A stretch of DNA of 22,500 nt from Cryptomeria japonica (GCF_030272615.1 NW_026728907.1:247501-270000), one strand, 5' to 3'. Counted from the first letter of the stretch, positions 9,060 to 18,709 are shown. Notes: generated by a model from the sequence alone, not told the origin. Numbers and translations are program-made.

Positions 9060-10773
9060 AAGGTGGGTGTTGAGGTGCGTGCCGAGGTGGGTGGGTGCTA
9101 GGGTGCGCTCCATGGTGGGTGCCAGGGTGGGTGCGTGCTAGGGTGGATTCCAAAGAGGGTCATAGGGTGGGTGCCAAGGTGGGTTGGTGATATAGTGGGT
9201 TCAAAGGTGGGTACTAGGGTGGGTTCCAAGGTGGGTCACAAGTTGGGTGCCAGGATGCGTGGGTGTTAGGTTGGGTGCCAAGGTGGGCTCCTGCGTGGGT
9301 GGGTGCTAGGGTGGGTTTCAAGGTGGACGCGAGGGCGGGTGCCAAGGTGGGTAACAAGTTGGGTGTTAGGATGGGTGAGTGCTAGAGTGGGTGCCAAGGT
9401 GGGTGGGTGCTAAGGTGGATGCCAAGGTGGTTCACAGGGTGGGTGGGTTCTAGGGTGAGTTCCAAGGTGGGTCACAGGTTCAGTGCTAGGGTGGGTGTCA
9501 AGGCGGGTGTCGAGGTGCCTGGGTGCTAGGGTGTGGATGCCAATGTGGGTCATAGGGTGGGTACTAGGGTGGGCTGCAATGTGGGTGCCAAGGTGGGTAA
9601 CATGCTCGGTGGGTTCTAAATTGGGTGCCAGGGTGGGTGTGCACCCACCTTGCCCGAGGTGGGTGCCAAGGTGCCAGTGTGGGTGGGTGCTAAGGTGGAT
9701 GCCAAGGTGGGTGAGAAGGTGGGTGATAGGTTGAGTGGTAGGATGGGTGGGTGCCAAGATGGGTCACAGGGTGGGTGCAAGGGTGGGTAGGTGCTAGGGT
9801 TGGTGTCAGGGTGGGTGGGTGCTAGGTTGGGTTCCAAGGTGGGTGCGAGGGTGAGTGTCAAGGTGGGTCACAGGTTAGGTGCTAGGATGGGTGAGTGCTA
9901 GGGTGCAAAGGTGCCAGGGTGGGTGCTAGGATGGGTCGATGCTAGGGTGAGTGGCAAGGTGGGTCCACAAGTGTCAAGGTGGGTGCCGAGGTGGGTGCCA
10001 AGTCGGCGACTGCTATGGTGGATGCCAAGGTGGGTCACGGGGTGGGTGCCAAGTTGCTAGGTTGGGTTCCAAGGTGGGTGCCAACGTGGGTGCTAGGGTG
10101 CGTGGGTTAAAGGGTGTGTCACAACGTGGGTGCCAGGATGGGTGCGCACCCACACTGGCCAAGACGGGTGCGGGTGCAAGGTTGGGTTCCAAGCCCGGTC
10201 ACAGGCTGGGTGCTAGGATGGGTGGGTGCCAAGGTGGGCACCAGGGTGGGTGCACCCACCCTGGCCAAGGTGGGTCACGGGGTGGGTCCTAGGGTGGGTA
10301 ACGGGGTGGGTACTAAGGTGCGTGCCAAGGTGGGTCATAGGGTGGGTGCCAAGGTGGGCACCAGGGTGGGTGTGCACCAACCCTAGCCAGGGTAGGTCAC
10401 GGGGTGGTTGTCGGGGTGGGCGTCAAGGAGCCAAGGTGGGTGGCAAGTAGCCAAGTTGCGTGCCAAGGTGGGTGTCGGGGTGGGTGCCAAGGATCCAAGG
10501 TGGGTGCCAAGGAACCAAGGTGGGTGTCTGGGTGGGTGCCGAGGTGGGAGCCAGGGTGGGTCCCAAGGTGAGTGCAAAGGTGGGTGCCAGGGTCAAGGTG
10601 AGTGCCAATGTGGGTTCCAAGGTGCCAGGGTCAGGGTGAGTGCCAATGTGGGTTCAAAGGTGCTAAGTTGGGTGCGAGGTTGGGTGCGAGGGTGGGTGGG
10701 TGCCAAGGTGTGCTAGGTGGAAGCCCGGGTGGGTCGGCATCCCATGGGTGTCGAGTTGGGTGCCTGATGGGTG
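9060..10773. repeat. G-rich minisatellite (GGTGGGTGCC-type)
   Basis: About 1.7 kb of imperfect 10-20-bp units such as AAGGTGGGTGCC, AGGGTGGGTGCTAGGGTGGG and GGTGGGTCACA. The + strand is strongly G-rich and C-poor. Several stretches fit the canonical four-run G-quadruplex pattern, for example 9437-9455 (loops of 1, 1 and 5 nt) and 10279-10298 (loops of 1, 5 and 1). The last 520 bp belong to the 7936-bp unit and recur at 18188-18709. Frames open here give Gly/Val/Trp or Pro/Thr/His runs and are not genes. Confidence 0.93.
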
Positions 10774-11113
10774 CTTCTTGTCAAGTTTTAGTCGTCGGGA
10801 CTCATTTCGAGCCTTAGAGGTCGTTTCTTGTCCGGTTGCCCTGTCTTCGACCTGGGAACCCAATTTTGGTCCTCGGGTCCCATTTTTTTTTGTCTCGCAT
10901 CCCACTTTTGGCCTGTGGCCTTTTCGGGGTCGATTCTCGTTTTGGGCATCAGAGCATGTTTCTTCTCCTAAAACCCAATATTTGTTTATTAAGTCTCGGA
11001 ACACATTTTTGTTCTCGTGGACCCATCATGGGTCTTGGAACGCATTTGTGGTCCTTGGGTCCCATTTTGCATCCCGAAACTTGTGTTTTGGTGCTTGATC
11101 CCTATTTTGGGTG
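10774..11113. other. T-rich spacer segment with diverged GGGTCCCATTTT repeats
   Basis: The composition changes abruptly to T-rich. Imperfect repeats of about 20-40 bp carry GGTCCTCGGGTCCCATTTT, GGTCCTTGGGTCCCATTTTG and similar, with a T9 tract at 10883-10891. The 113-163-codon frames here show no recognisable domain and are not supported as genes. The copy in unit 2 is practically identical. Confidence 0.75.
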
Positions 11114-11478
11114 CCCACCTTGCACCAAGTGCGCACCCGGGGCAAACCGAGCGCCTTGGTGCACCGGGGCAAGATCGAGCGTGCACCCGAGGCGCCCCGA
11201 ACATGCACCAAGGTGCACTCGGCCCACATGTGAGCGCAGGTCGTTGCGCCCGAGGTGGTGTGTGGGCACCGCGTTGCAGACGGGACACTGCACGCACACG
11301 ACGCCCCCTCCAGGTGCACGCACGTAGGCCGGGCCGGGTGCACACCCGACGCCCTAGCAAGGTGCGCGCACCCGGGCAGGGCTCACACTTGGCGAACGGG
11401 GCGCACTTCGCGAGGGAGGGTGTGCACCTCGACGGGGGTGGGTGGCCGGGGTGGATTCGCACGTGGGTCGCGGTTTGC
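11114..11478. other. 5S upstream flank built of GC-rich module pieces
   Basis: It contains GTGCGCACCCGGGGCAAACC at 11140-11159, a motif typical of the modules downstream of the 5S gene, plus GCACCAAGGTGCAC palindromes. The 28-bp sequence at 11176-11203 recurs at 11750-11777 on the other side of the gene with two mismatches. No gene is seen. Confidence 0.75.
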
Positions 11479-11506
11479 TAAGTACACACTGCGACAAGCT
11501 CATAAC
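11479..11506 (+). promoter_or_regulatory. 5S rDNA upstream promoter region, copy 1
   Basis: Plant 5S genes usually have an A/T-rich TATA-like box near -28, a GC dinucleotide near -12 and C at -1. Here TAAGTA starts at exactly -28 (11479-11484), a GC lies at -9/-8 and C is at -1. The TATA-like box is weak compared with angiosperm TATAAATA-type boxes. Confidence 0.55.
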
Positions 11507-11626
11507 GGGTGCGATCATACCAGCATTAGTGCACCGGATCCCATCAGAACTCCGCAGTTAAGCGCGCTTGGGCCGGAGTAGTACTGGGATGGGTGACCTC
11601 CCGGGAAGTCCCGGTGTTGCACCCTT
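11507..11626 (+). rRNA. 5S ribosomal RNA gene, copy 1
   Basis: A complete plant 5S rRNA gene of about 119-120 nt, transcribed by RNA polymerase III; the RNA joins the large ribosomal subunit. Helix I pairs nt 1-9 with 110-118 without a break. The internal control region is present: box A at nt 50-64 (AGTTAAGCGCGCTTG), intermediate element at nt 67-72 (CCGGAG) and box C near nt 80-97 (GGATGGGTGACC). Helix V (nt 66-70 with 105-109) is intact. Nucleotide 19 is A where copy 2 has G; its expected partner is C59, so copy 1 has an A-C mismatch in helix II. A T6 tract follows at once. The GGGTGC start and GCGCGC box A resemble gymnosperm 5S. It is probably functional or nearly so, and the 3' end is uncertain by 1 nt because of the T run. 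Confidence 0.97.
11556..11603 (+). promoter_or_regulatory. 5S internal control region (box A, IE, box C), copy 1
   Basis: Box A is at about 11556-11570, the intermediate element at 11573-11578 and box C at about 11586-11603. This is the TFIIIA/TFIIIC binding region of Pol III type 1 genes. All three blocks look intact. Confidence 0.85.
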
Positions 11627-11630
11627 TTTT
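11625..11630 (+). terminator. Pol III oligo-T terminator, 5S copy 1
   Basis: T6 immediately follows CACCC at the 3' end of the 5S gene. A second run of T5 at 11633-11637 could act as a backup. Confidence 0.9.
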
Positions 11631-12042
11631 AGTTTTTCGCCGGGCGTCGCAATGCTATTTGAATAAACCTTTTGCCCGTTTGCGTTCTCGTCGGGGCCGG
11701 GCCGGGCCGGGGTGCGCTGCCCGCACTACCGCGCGCGCGGGGGCGACACCGAGCGCGCACCCGAGGCGCCCCGAGCACACAGGCCACGGTGCAACCCGGG
11801 CGTTGTGCGCGCACCCCGGTGCGCCCGAGGTGCTGCGCGCGCACCCAGGTGAAATCGGTGTGCACCTCGGCCAGTGCGCGCTCGGTCGAGTCGCGCACGT
11901 TGGCCAAGGTGCACGGTGATGTTTCTTACTCTAAGGTTCCGCACCAGACGCCCGGGACAGGTGAGCGAAGCTGGGCGGGGCCGGGTGCGCGGCCGGGGCA
12001 GGTGCACGCAGCTGGAGAGAGCTTTGGAGCACACTTCGGAGC
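11631..12042. other. 5S downstream flank, GC-rich
   Basis: It starts T-rich, then holds a GGGCCGGGCCGG repeat near 11695-11712, alternating GCGCGCGCGG at 11731-11740, and the 28-bp repeat 11750-11777 shared with the upstream flank. It ends with 'ggagcacacttcggagcgcacc', which is part of the downstream modules. The open frames differ only by the SNPs between unit copies and show no recognisable product. Confidence 0.75.
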
Positions 12043-12790
12043 GCACCAATGATGCGCTCCATTCAAAAGTTTCCTGAAAAGGCAAAAAAAGTTGAGATTA
12101 TAGAATTTCCCACTTGAGAGATTGTAAAAAAAAAAAATTTAAAATGAAGGAAACGCGGGTGCCAAGGTGTGCGCAGCCCAGCCAAGGTGTGCGCACCAAG
12201 GCGCCCACCCTGGCGAAGGTGCACGCAAGGTGCGCACCCGAGGCAAACCGGACAATTAACCCAACTTTCGACTTCGCGCGCACCTTGGAGTGCACTTTGG
12301 AGCGCTCCTTGGTGCGCACCAATCTTGGGCACCTCGGAGTGCACCATGGCGCCCACCAAGGTGCGCACCCGGGGCAAACCGAGCTCCGACTTCGTGCGCA
12401 CCTTGGAGCGCACGAAAGGTGCGCACCATGGCGCCCACCAAGGTGCGCAGCCCAGCCAAGGCGTGCGCATCAAGGTGCGCACCCTGGCGAAGGTGCGCAC
12501 CCGGGGCAAACCGAGCTCCGACTTCGTGCGCACCTTGGAGCGCACAAAAGGTGCGCAACCCAGCCAAGGTGTGCGCACCCCGGTCAAACCGAGCTCCGAA
12601 TCGTGCGCACCAGAGGTGCACGCCATCGTGCGCACCTTGGAGCACACTTCGGAGCCCTCCTTGGTGCGCGCCGATGTTGCGCACCTCGGAGCGCACCCGG
12701 GGAAAACAATGCAATTAACCCGACTTTCGACTTCGTGGGCACCTCGGAGCGCTCTCGGGTTCGCACCTCGGAGCACACCGAGGTGCGCAC
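12043..12790. repeat. GC-rich module 0 with divergent A-rich cassette
   Basis: It opens with a diverged form of the A/T cassette (12043-12150: TGATGCGCTCC, AAAAGGCAAAAAAAGTTGAG, A12 at 12126-12137). The body repeats GCACCTTGGAGCGCAC, GGGGCAAACCGAGCTCCGAC and CCAGCCAAGGTGTGCGCACC. 'caattaacccaactttcgacttcg' resembles the CAACTTCCGACTTC motif of the 311-bp and 157-bp repeats upstream. Confidence 0.85.
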
Positions 12791-13830
12791 CTTTGATGCG
12801 CTGCCTTCACCAATTTCCAGAAAAGGCAAGAAAACATTGAGAAGGTGTGCGCACCGAGGTGCCCACCCTGGCGAAGGTGCACGCGAGGTGCGCACCCGGG
12901 GCAAACCGGGCTCCGACTTCGTGCACGCCGCACCTTGGAGCACACTTCGGAGCGCTCCTTGGTGCGCACCAGGGCGCGCAACCCAGCCGAGGTGCCCACC
13001 CCGGCGAAGGTGCACGCGAGGTGCGCACCCGGGGCAAACCGGGCTCCGACTTCGTGCACGCCATGGTGCCCACCGCGGCGAAGGTGCACGCGAGGTGCGC
13101 ACCCGGGGCAAACCGGGCTCCGACTTCGTGCACGCCGCACCTTGGAGCACACTTCGGAGCGCTCCTTGGTGCGCACCATGGTGCCCACCAGGGCGCGCAA
13201 CCCCGCCGAAGGTGCACGCGAGGTGCGCACCCGGGGCAAACCGGGCTCCGACTTCGTGCACGCCGCACCTTGGAGCACACTTCGGAGCGCTCCTTGGTGC
13301 GCACCATGGTGCCCACCAGGGCGCGCAACCCCGCCGAAGGTGCACGCGAGGTGCGCACCCGGGGCAAACCGGGCTCCGACTTCGTGCACGCCATGGTGCG
13401 CACCGCGGCGAAGGTGCGCACCCGGGGCAAACCGGGCTCCGACTTCGTGCACGCCGCACCTTGGAGCACACTTCGGAGCGCTCCTTGGTGCGCACCAGGG
13501 CGCGCAACCCAGCCGAGGTGCCCACCCCGGCGAAGGTGCACGCGAGGTGCGTACCCGGGGCAAACCGGGCTCCGACTTCGTGCACGCCGCACCTTGGAGC
13601 ACACTTCGGAGCGCTCCTTGGTGCGCACCATGGTGCCCACCAGGCCGCGCAACCCAGCCAAGGTGTGCGCACCAAGGTGCACGCGAGGTGCGCACCCGGG
13701 GCAAACCGGGGTCCGACTTCGTGCACGCCGCACCTTGGAGCACACATCGGGGCGCTCCCGGGTTCGCACCGGCGTTGCGCACCGTGGTGGGCACCTCGGA
13801 GCACACCAAGGTGGGCAGCGAGGTGCGCAC
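12791..13830. repeat. GC-rich module 1 (longest, eight subrepeats)
   Basis: It begins with a shortened cassette (12791-12842) that lacks the TTTTAAAATTT part. The body has eight copies of a block around (C/G)TCCGACTTCGTGCACGCC, starting at 12911, 13044, 13119, 13246, 13374, 13437, 13570 and 13711, at irregular spacing of 63-141 bp. Frames of 330-660 codons are open here in both directions because the repeats lack stop codons. Confidence 0.88.
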
Positions 13831-14325
13831 CTTTGATGCGATGCCTTCACTAATTTCCATAAAAGGCAAAAAAAAAACGAGATTTTAAAATTTCCGTTTT
13901 GAAAGATAGTGAGAAAAAGGGAATGCTGGTGCCATCTTGAGCCCGCCCTGGTGCGCAGCCCAGCCAAGGTGTGCGCACCAAGGTGCCCACCCTGGCGAAG
14001 GTGCGCGCCCGGACAATTAATCCAACTTCCAACTTCGCGCGCGCCAGGGTGGGAGCGCACCCAACAACCGGGCCTGGGAAGAGCCAATGCGAGAAACCCC
14101 ACCAAACGCTCTGACAAAAAAAGAGGGGGCGCTCCAGTAACCCCGCTTCGGAGCGCACCCTGGGCAAACCCAGCCAAGGTGCCCACCCCGGCCAAGGTGC
14201 AGGCGAGGTGCGCACCCGGGGCAAACCGGGCTCCGACAACGTGCACGCCGCACCTTGGAGCACACTTCGTAGCGCTCCCGGGTGCGCACCTCAGAGCACA
14301 CCAAGGTGGGCAGCGAGGTGCGCAC
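13831..14325. repeat. GC-rich module 2 with A-rich cassette and AGCCAAT block
   Basis: A 495-bp module. The cassette runs CTTTGATGCG, CTAATTTCC, AAAAGGCAAAAAAAAA, GATTTTAAAATTTCCG, GAAAGATAGTGA, over about 100 bp. A distinct block at 14070-14165 holds GAAGAGCCAATGCGAGAAAC and ACAAAAAAAGAGGG. The CTCCGACTTC motif is replaced by CTCCGACAAC. Near-identical copies are modules at 16196 and 21693. Confidence 0.88.
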
Positions 14326-14795
14326 CTTTGATGCGCTGCCTTCACTAATTTCCAGAAAAGGCAAAAAAAAAAGGAGATTTTAAAATTTCCGTTTTGAAAG
14401 ATAGTGAAAAAAACGGAACGCGCGTGCCATCTTGAGCCCGCCCTGGTGCGCAGCCCAGGTAAGGTGCCCACCCTGGCAAAGGTGCGCACCCGGGCAATTA
14501 ACCCTACTTCCGACTTCGTGCGCGCCAGGGTGGCAACCGGGCCTCGGAAGAGCCAATGCGAGAAACCCCACCAAACGCTCCGACAAAAAAAGAGGCGGCG
14601 CTCCAATAACCCCGCTTCGGAGCGCAGCCGGGGCAAACCCAGCCAAGGTGCCCACCCCGACGAAGGTGCACGCGAGGTGCGCACCCGGGGCAAACCGGGC
14701 TCCGACAACGTGCACGCAGCACCTTGGAGCACACTTCGAAGCACTCCCGGGTGCCCACCGGCGTTGCGCACCGTGGTGGGCAGCGAGGTGCGCAC
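14326..14795. repeat. GC-rich module 3 with A-rich cassette and AGCCAAT block
   Basis: A 470-bp module related to module 2: a similar cassette, the AGCCAAT block at about 14539-14634 and the CTCCGACAAC variant. The counterpart copies start at 16691 and 22188. Confidence 0.88.
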
Positions 14796-15429
14796 CTTTG
14801 ATGCGCTGCCTTCACTAATTTCCAGAAAAAGGCAAAAAAAAATGAGATTTTAAAATTTCCGTTTTGAAAGATAGTGAAAAAAAAGGAACGCGGGTGCCAT
14901 CTTGAGCCCGCCCTGGTGCGCAGCCCAGGCAAGGCATGCGCACCAAGGTGCCCACCCGAGGTGCACACCCGGGGCAAACCGGGCTCCGACTTCGTGCAGG
15001 CCGCACCTTGGAGCACACTTCGGAGCGCTCCTTGGTGCGCACCATGGTGCCCACCAGGGCGCGCAACCCAGCCAAGGTCTGCACACCAAGGTGCCCACCC
15101 CGGCGAAGGTGCACGCGAGGTGCGCACCCGGGGCAAACCGGGCTCCGACTTCGTGCACGCCATGGTGCCCACCGCGGCGAAGGTGCACGCGAGGTGCGCA
15201 CCCGGGGCAAACCGGGCTCCGACTTCGTGCACGCCGCACCTTGGAGCACACTTCGGAGCGCTCCTTGGTGCGCACCATGGTGCCCACCAGGGCGCGCAAC
15301 CCAGCCAAGGTGTGCGCACCAAGGTGCACGCGAGGTGCGCACCCGGGGCAAACCGGGGTCCGACTTCGTGCACGCCGCACCTTGGAGCACACATCGGAGC
15401 GCTCCCAGGTTCGCACCAGCGTTGCGCAC
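14796..15429. repeat. GC-rich module 4 with A-rich cassette
   Basis: A 634-bp module. It has the full cassette (14796-14895), no AGCCAAT block, and four CTCCGACTTCGTGCA-type subrepeats. Its counterpart at 17160 has lost about 278 bp. Confidence 0.88.
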
Positions 15430-16195
15430 CTTTGATGCGCTGCCTTCACTAATTTCAAGAAAAGGCAAAAAAAAACGAGATTTTAAAATTTCCGTTCTGA
15501 AAGATAGTGAAAAAAACGGAACGCGGGTGCCATCTTGAGCCCTTCCTGGTGCGCAGCCCAGGCAAGTTGTGCGCACCAAGGTGCCCACCCTGGCGGAGGT
15601 GCGCGCCCGGGGCAATCCGGGCTCCGACTTCGTGCACTGCATGGTGCCCACCAAGGCGCGCAACCCAGCCAAGGTGCCCACCGCAGCGAAGGTGCACGCG
15701 AGGTGCGCACCCGAGGTGCACACCCGGGGCAAACCGGGCTCCGACTTCGTGCACGCCGCACCTTGGAGCACACTTCAGAGCGCTCCTTGGTGCGCACCAG
15801 GGCGCGCAACCCAGCCGAGGTGCCCACCCCGGCGAAGGTGCACGCGAGGTGCGCACCCGGGGCAAACCGGGCTCCGACTTCGTGCACGCCATGGTGCCCA
15901 CCGCGGCGAAGGTGCGCACCCGGGGCAAACCGGGCTCCGACTTCGTGCACGCCGCACCTTGGAGCACACTTCGGAGCGCTCCTTGGTGCGCACCATGGTG
16001 CCCACCAGGCCGCGCAACCCAGCCAAGGTGTGCGCACCAAGGTGCACGCGAGGTGCGCACCCGGGGCAAACCGGGGTCCGACTTCGTGCACGCCGCACCT
16101 TGGAGCACACATCGGGGCGCTCCCGGGTTCGCACCGGCGTTGCGCACCGTGGTGGGCACCTCGGAGCACACCAAGGTGGGCAGCGAGGTGCGCAC
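15430..16195. repeat. GC-rich module 5 with A-rich cassette
   Basis: A 766-bp module with the full cassette (15430-15529; TTCCGTTCT variant). The end (from about 15921) already belongs to the second copy of the 2365-bp duplication and matches the end of module 1. Confidence 0.88.
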
Positions 16196-16690
16196 CTTTG
16201 ATGCGATGCCTTCACTAATTTCCATAAAAGGCAAAAAAAAAACGAGATTTTAAAATTTCCGTTTTGAAAGATAGTGAGAAAAAGGGAATGCTGGTGCCAT
16301 CTTGAGCCCGCCCTGGTGCGCAGCCCAGCCAAGGTTTGCGCACCAAGGTGCCCACCCTGGCGAAGGTGCGCGCCCGGGCAATTAACCCAACTTCCAACTT
16401 CGCGCGCGCCAGGGTGGGAGCGCACCCAACAACCGGGCCTGGGAAGAGCCAATGCGAGAAACCCCACCAAACTCTCTGACAAAAAAAGAGGGGGCGCTCC
16501 AGTAACCCCGCTTCGGAGCGCACCCTGGGCAAACCCAGCCAAGGTGCCCACCCCGGCCAAGGTGCAGGCGAGGTGCGCACCCGGGGCAAACCGGGCTCCG
16601 ACAACGTGCACGCCGCACCTTGGAGCACACTTCGTAGCGCTCCCGGGTGCGCACCTCAGAGCACACCAAGGTGGGCAGCGAGGTGCGCAC
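16196..16690. repeat. GC-rich module 6 (copy of module 2)
   Basis: 495 bp, nearly identical to 13831-14325, including the cassette and the AGCCAAT block at about 16435-16530. Confidence 0.88.
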
Positions 16691-17159
16691 CTTTGATGCG
16701 CTGCCTTCACTAATTTCCAGAAAAGGCAAAAAAAAAAGGAGATTTTAAAATTTCCGTTTTGAAAGATAGTGAAAAAAACGGAACGCGCGTGCCATCTTGA
16801 GCCCGCCCTGGTGCGCAGCCCAGGTAAGGTGCCACCCTGGCAAAGGTGCGCACCCGGGCAATTAACCCTACTTCCGACTTCGTGCGCGTCAGGGTGGCAA
16901 CCGGGCCTCGGAAGAGCCAATGCGAGAAACCCCACCAAACGCTCCGACAAAAAAAGAGGCGGCGCTCCAATAACCCCGCTTCGGAGCGCAGCCGGGGCAA
17001 ACCAAGCCAAGGTGCCCACCCCGACGAAGGTGCACGCGAGGTGCGCACCCGGGGCAAACCGGGCTCCGACAACGTGCACGCAGCACCTTGGAGCACACTT
17101 CGAAGCACTCCCGGGTGCCCACCGGCGTTGCGCACCGTGGTGGGCAGCGAGGTGCGCAC
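16691..17159. repeat. GC-rich module 7 (copy of module 3)
   Basis: 469 bp, nearly identical to 14326-14795 except for a single-base deletion (GTGCCACCC instead of GTGCCCACCC near 16831). The AGCCAAT block starts at about 16903. Confidence 0.88.
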
Positions 17160-17515
17160 CTTTGATGCGCTGCCTTCACTAATTTCCAGAAAAAGGCAAA
17201 AAAAAATGAGATTTTAAAATTTCCGTTTTGAAAGATAGTGAAAAAAAAGGAACGCGGGTGCCATCTTGAGCCCGCCCTGGTGCGCAGCCCAGGCAAGGCA
17301 TGCGCACCAAGGTGCCCACCCGAGGTGCACACCCGGGGCAAACCGGGCTCCGACTTCGTGCAGGCCGCACCTTGGAGCACACTTCGGAGCGCTCCTTGGT
17401 GCGCACCATGGTGCCCACCAGGGCGCACCCGAGGCAAACCGGGCTCCGACTTCGTGCACGCCGCACCTTGGAGCACACATCGGAGCGCTCCCAGGTTCGC
17501 ACCAGCGTTGCGCAC
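17160..17515. repeat. GC-rich module 8 (shortened copy of module 4)
   Basis: 356 bp, with the same cassette as module 4. The body lacks about 278 bp present in module 4, with the join close to CCAGGGCGCACCCGAGGC at 17418-17435. Confidence 0.88.
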
Positions 17516-18029
17516 CTTTGATGCGCTGCCTTCACTAATTTCCAGAAAAGGCAAAAAAAAACGATATTTTAAAATTTCCGTTCTGAAAGATAGTGAAAAA
17601 AACGGAACGCGGGTGCCATCTTGAGCCCTTCCTGATGCGCAGCCCAGGCAAGTTGTGCGCACCAAGGTGCCCACCCTGGCGGAGGTGCGCGCCCGGGGCA
17701 AACCGGGCTCCGACTTCGTGCACTGCATGGTGCCCACCAAGGCGCGCAACCCAGCCAAGGTGCCCACCGCAGCGAAGGTGCACGCGAGGTGCGCACCCGA
17801 GGTGCACACCCGGGGCAAACCGGGCTCCGACTTCGTGCACGCCGCACCTTGGAGCACACTTCAGAGCGCTCCTTGGTACGCACCAGGGCGCGCAACCCAG
17901 CCAAGGTGCTCACCCCGGCGAAGGTGCACGCGAGGTGCGCACCCGGGGCAAACCGGGCTCGGACTTCGTGCACGCCGCACCTTGGAGCACACATCGGAGC
18001 GCTCCCGGGTTCGCACCAGCATTGCGCAC
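17516..18029. repeat. GC-rich module 9 (copy of module 5)
   Basis: 514 bp, with a full cassette and the TTCCGTTCT variant shared with module 5. It diverges from module 5 after about 17965. Confidence 0.87.
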
Positions 18030-18187
18030 CTTTGATGCGCTGCCTTCACTAATTTCCAGAAAAGGCAAAAAAAAGAAAAAAATGAGATTTTAAAATTTCC
18101 GTTTTGAAAGATAGTGAAAAAAACGGAACGCGGGTGCCATCTTGAGCCCGCCCTGGTGTGCAGCCCAGGCAAGTTGTGCGCACCAAG
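18030..18187. repeat. GC-rich module 10, cut off by the unit junction
   Basis: It begins with a complete cassette (18030-18137, with an AAAAAGAAAAAAATGAG variant) and the usual GCCATCTTGAGCCCGCCCTGG. After 'gcgcaccaaggcacccaccctgg' the sequence becomes the G-rich minisatellite of unit 2, so the module is truncated by recombination. Confidence 0.88.
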
Positions 18188-18709
18188 GCACCCACCCTGG
18201 CCAAGGTGGGTCACGGGGTGGGTCCTAGGGTGGGTAACGGGGTGGGTACTAAGGTGCGTGCCAAGGTGGGTCATAGGGTGGGTGCCAAGGTGGGCACCAG
18301 GGTGGGTGTGCACCAACCCTAGCCAGGGTAGGTCACGGGGTGGTTGTCGGGGTGGGCGTCAAGGAGCCAAGGTGGGTGGCAAGTAGCCAAGTTGCGTGCC
18401 AAGGTGGGTGTCGGGGTGGGTGCCAAGGATCCAAGGTGGGTGCCAAGGAACCAAGGTGGGTGTCTGGGTGGGTGCCGAGGTGGGAGCCAGGGTGGGTCCC
18501 AAGGTGAGTGCAAAGGTGGGTGCCAGGGTCAAGGTGAGTGCCAATGTGGGTTCCAAGGTGCCAGGGTCAGGGTGAGTGCCAATGTGGGTTCAAAGGTGCT
18601 AAGTTGGGTGCGAGGTTGGGTGCGAGGGTGGGTGGGTGCCAAGGTGTGCTAGGTGGAAGCCCGGGTGGGTCGGCATCCCATGGGTGTCGAGTTGGGTGCC
18701 TGATGGGTG
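18188..18709. repeat. G-rich minisatellite tail, unit 2
   Basis: Near-identical to 10252-10773, including the quadruplex-pattern run now at 18215-18234. The upstream 1.2 kb of the minisatellite seen before unit 1 is missing here. Confidence 0.93.

Larger units (their letters stand above)
13556..15920. repeat. Nested 2365-bp direct duplication, copy A
   Basis: Landmarks in this segment recur 2365 bp downstream (for example CTTTGATGCG at 13831 and 16196, and 14326 and 16691). The left edge is placed where the two copies stop matching, near CCCGGGGCAAACC at 13556 and 15921, accurate to about 20 bp. Confidence 0.85.
15921..17965. repeat. Nested 2365-bp direct duplication, copy B (deleted form)
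   Basis: This copy matches copy A with a 1-bp deletion near 16831 (offset becomes 2364) and a deletion of about 278 bp near 17427 (offset becomes 2086). Point differences are few, so the duplication is recent compared with the age of the modules. Confidence 0.85.
10252..18187 (+). repeat. 7936-bp 5S-containing tandem unit, copy 1
   Basis: Everything from 10252 recurs 7936 bp downstream, starting at 18188. Over the first 2 kb the two copies differ at only about four positions that I could find (11310, 11525, 11576 and 11646 versus +7936). Further on they differ by substitutions and by deletions of 63 and 11 bp in copy 2. The unit holds a G-rich tail, T-rich segment, 5S gene with flanks, and about ten GC-rich modules. 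Known 5S units in most seed plants are a few hundred bp to about 1 kb, so this is unusually long for a 5S repeat. Confidence 0.95.

Noticed and set aside
9060-10773. Telomere-like or interstitial telomeric repeat
   Set aside because: The G-rich units are GGTGGGTGCC-type; the plant telomere motif TTTAGGG is not repeated here.
10774-11481. 132-163-codon frames in the T-rich segment and 5S upstream flank, nearly identical in both units
   Set aside because: Identity of the frames merely reflects the near-identity of the DNA. Two frames on one strand and others on the opposite strand are open together, and I recognise no domain.
14387-14418. Small hairpin TTCCGTTTT/AAAACGGAA in the A-rich cassette
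   Set aside because: In other cassettes one arm changes without the other (TTCCGTTCT with AAAACGGAA; TTCCGTTTT with AAAAGGGAA), so there is no sign of a conserved stem.
12114-14795. Very long open frames (up to about 660 codons) on both strands in the GC-rich modules
   Set aside because: They overlap in several frames on both strands, translate to Cys/Arg/Ala/Pro/His-rich repeats, and follow the DNA repeat period. Stop-poor GC-rich repeats explain them.
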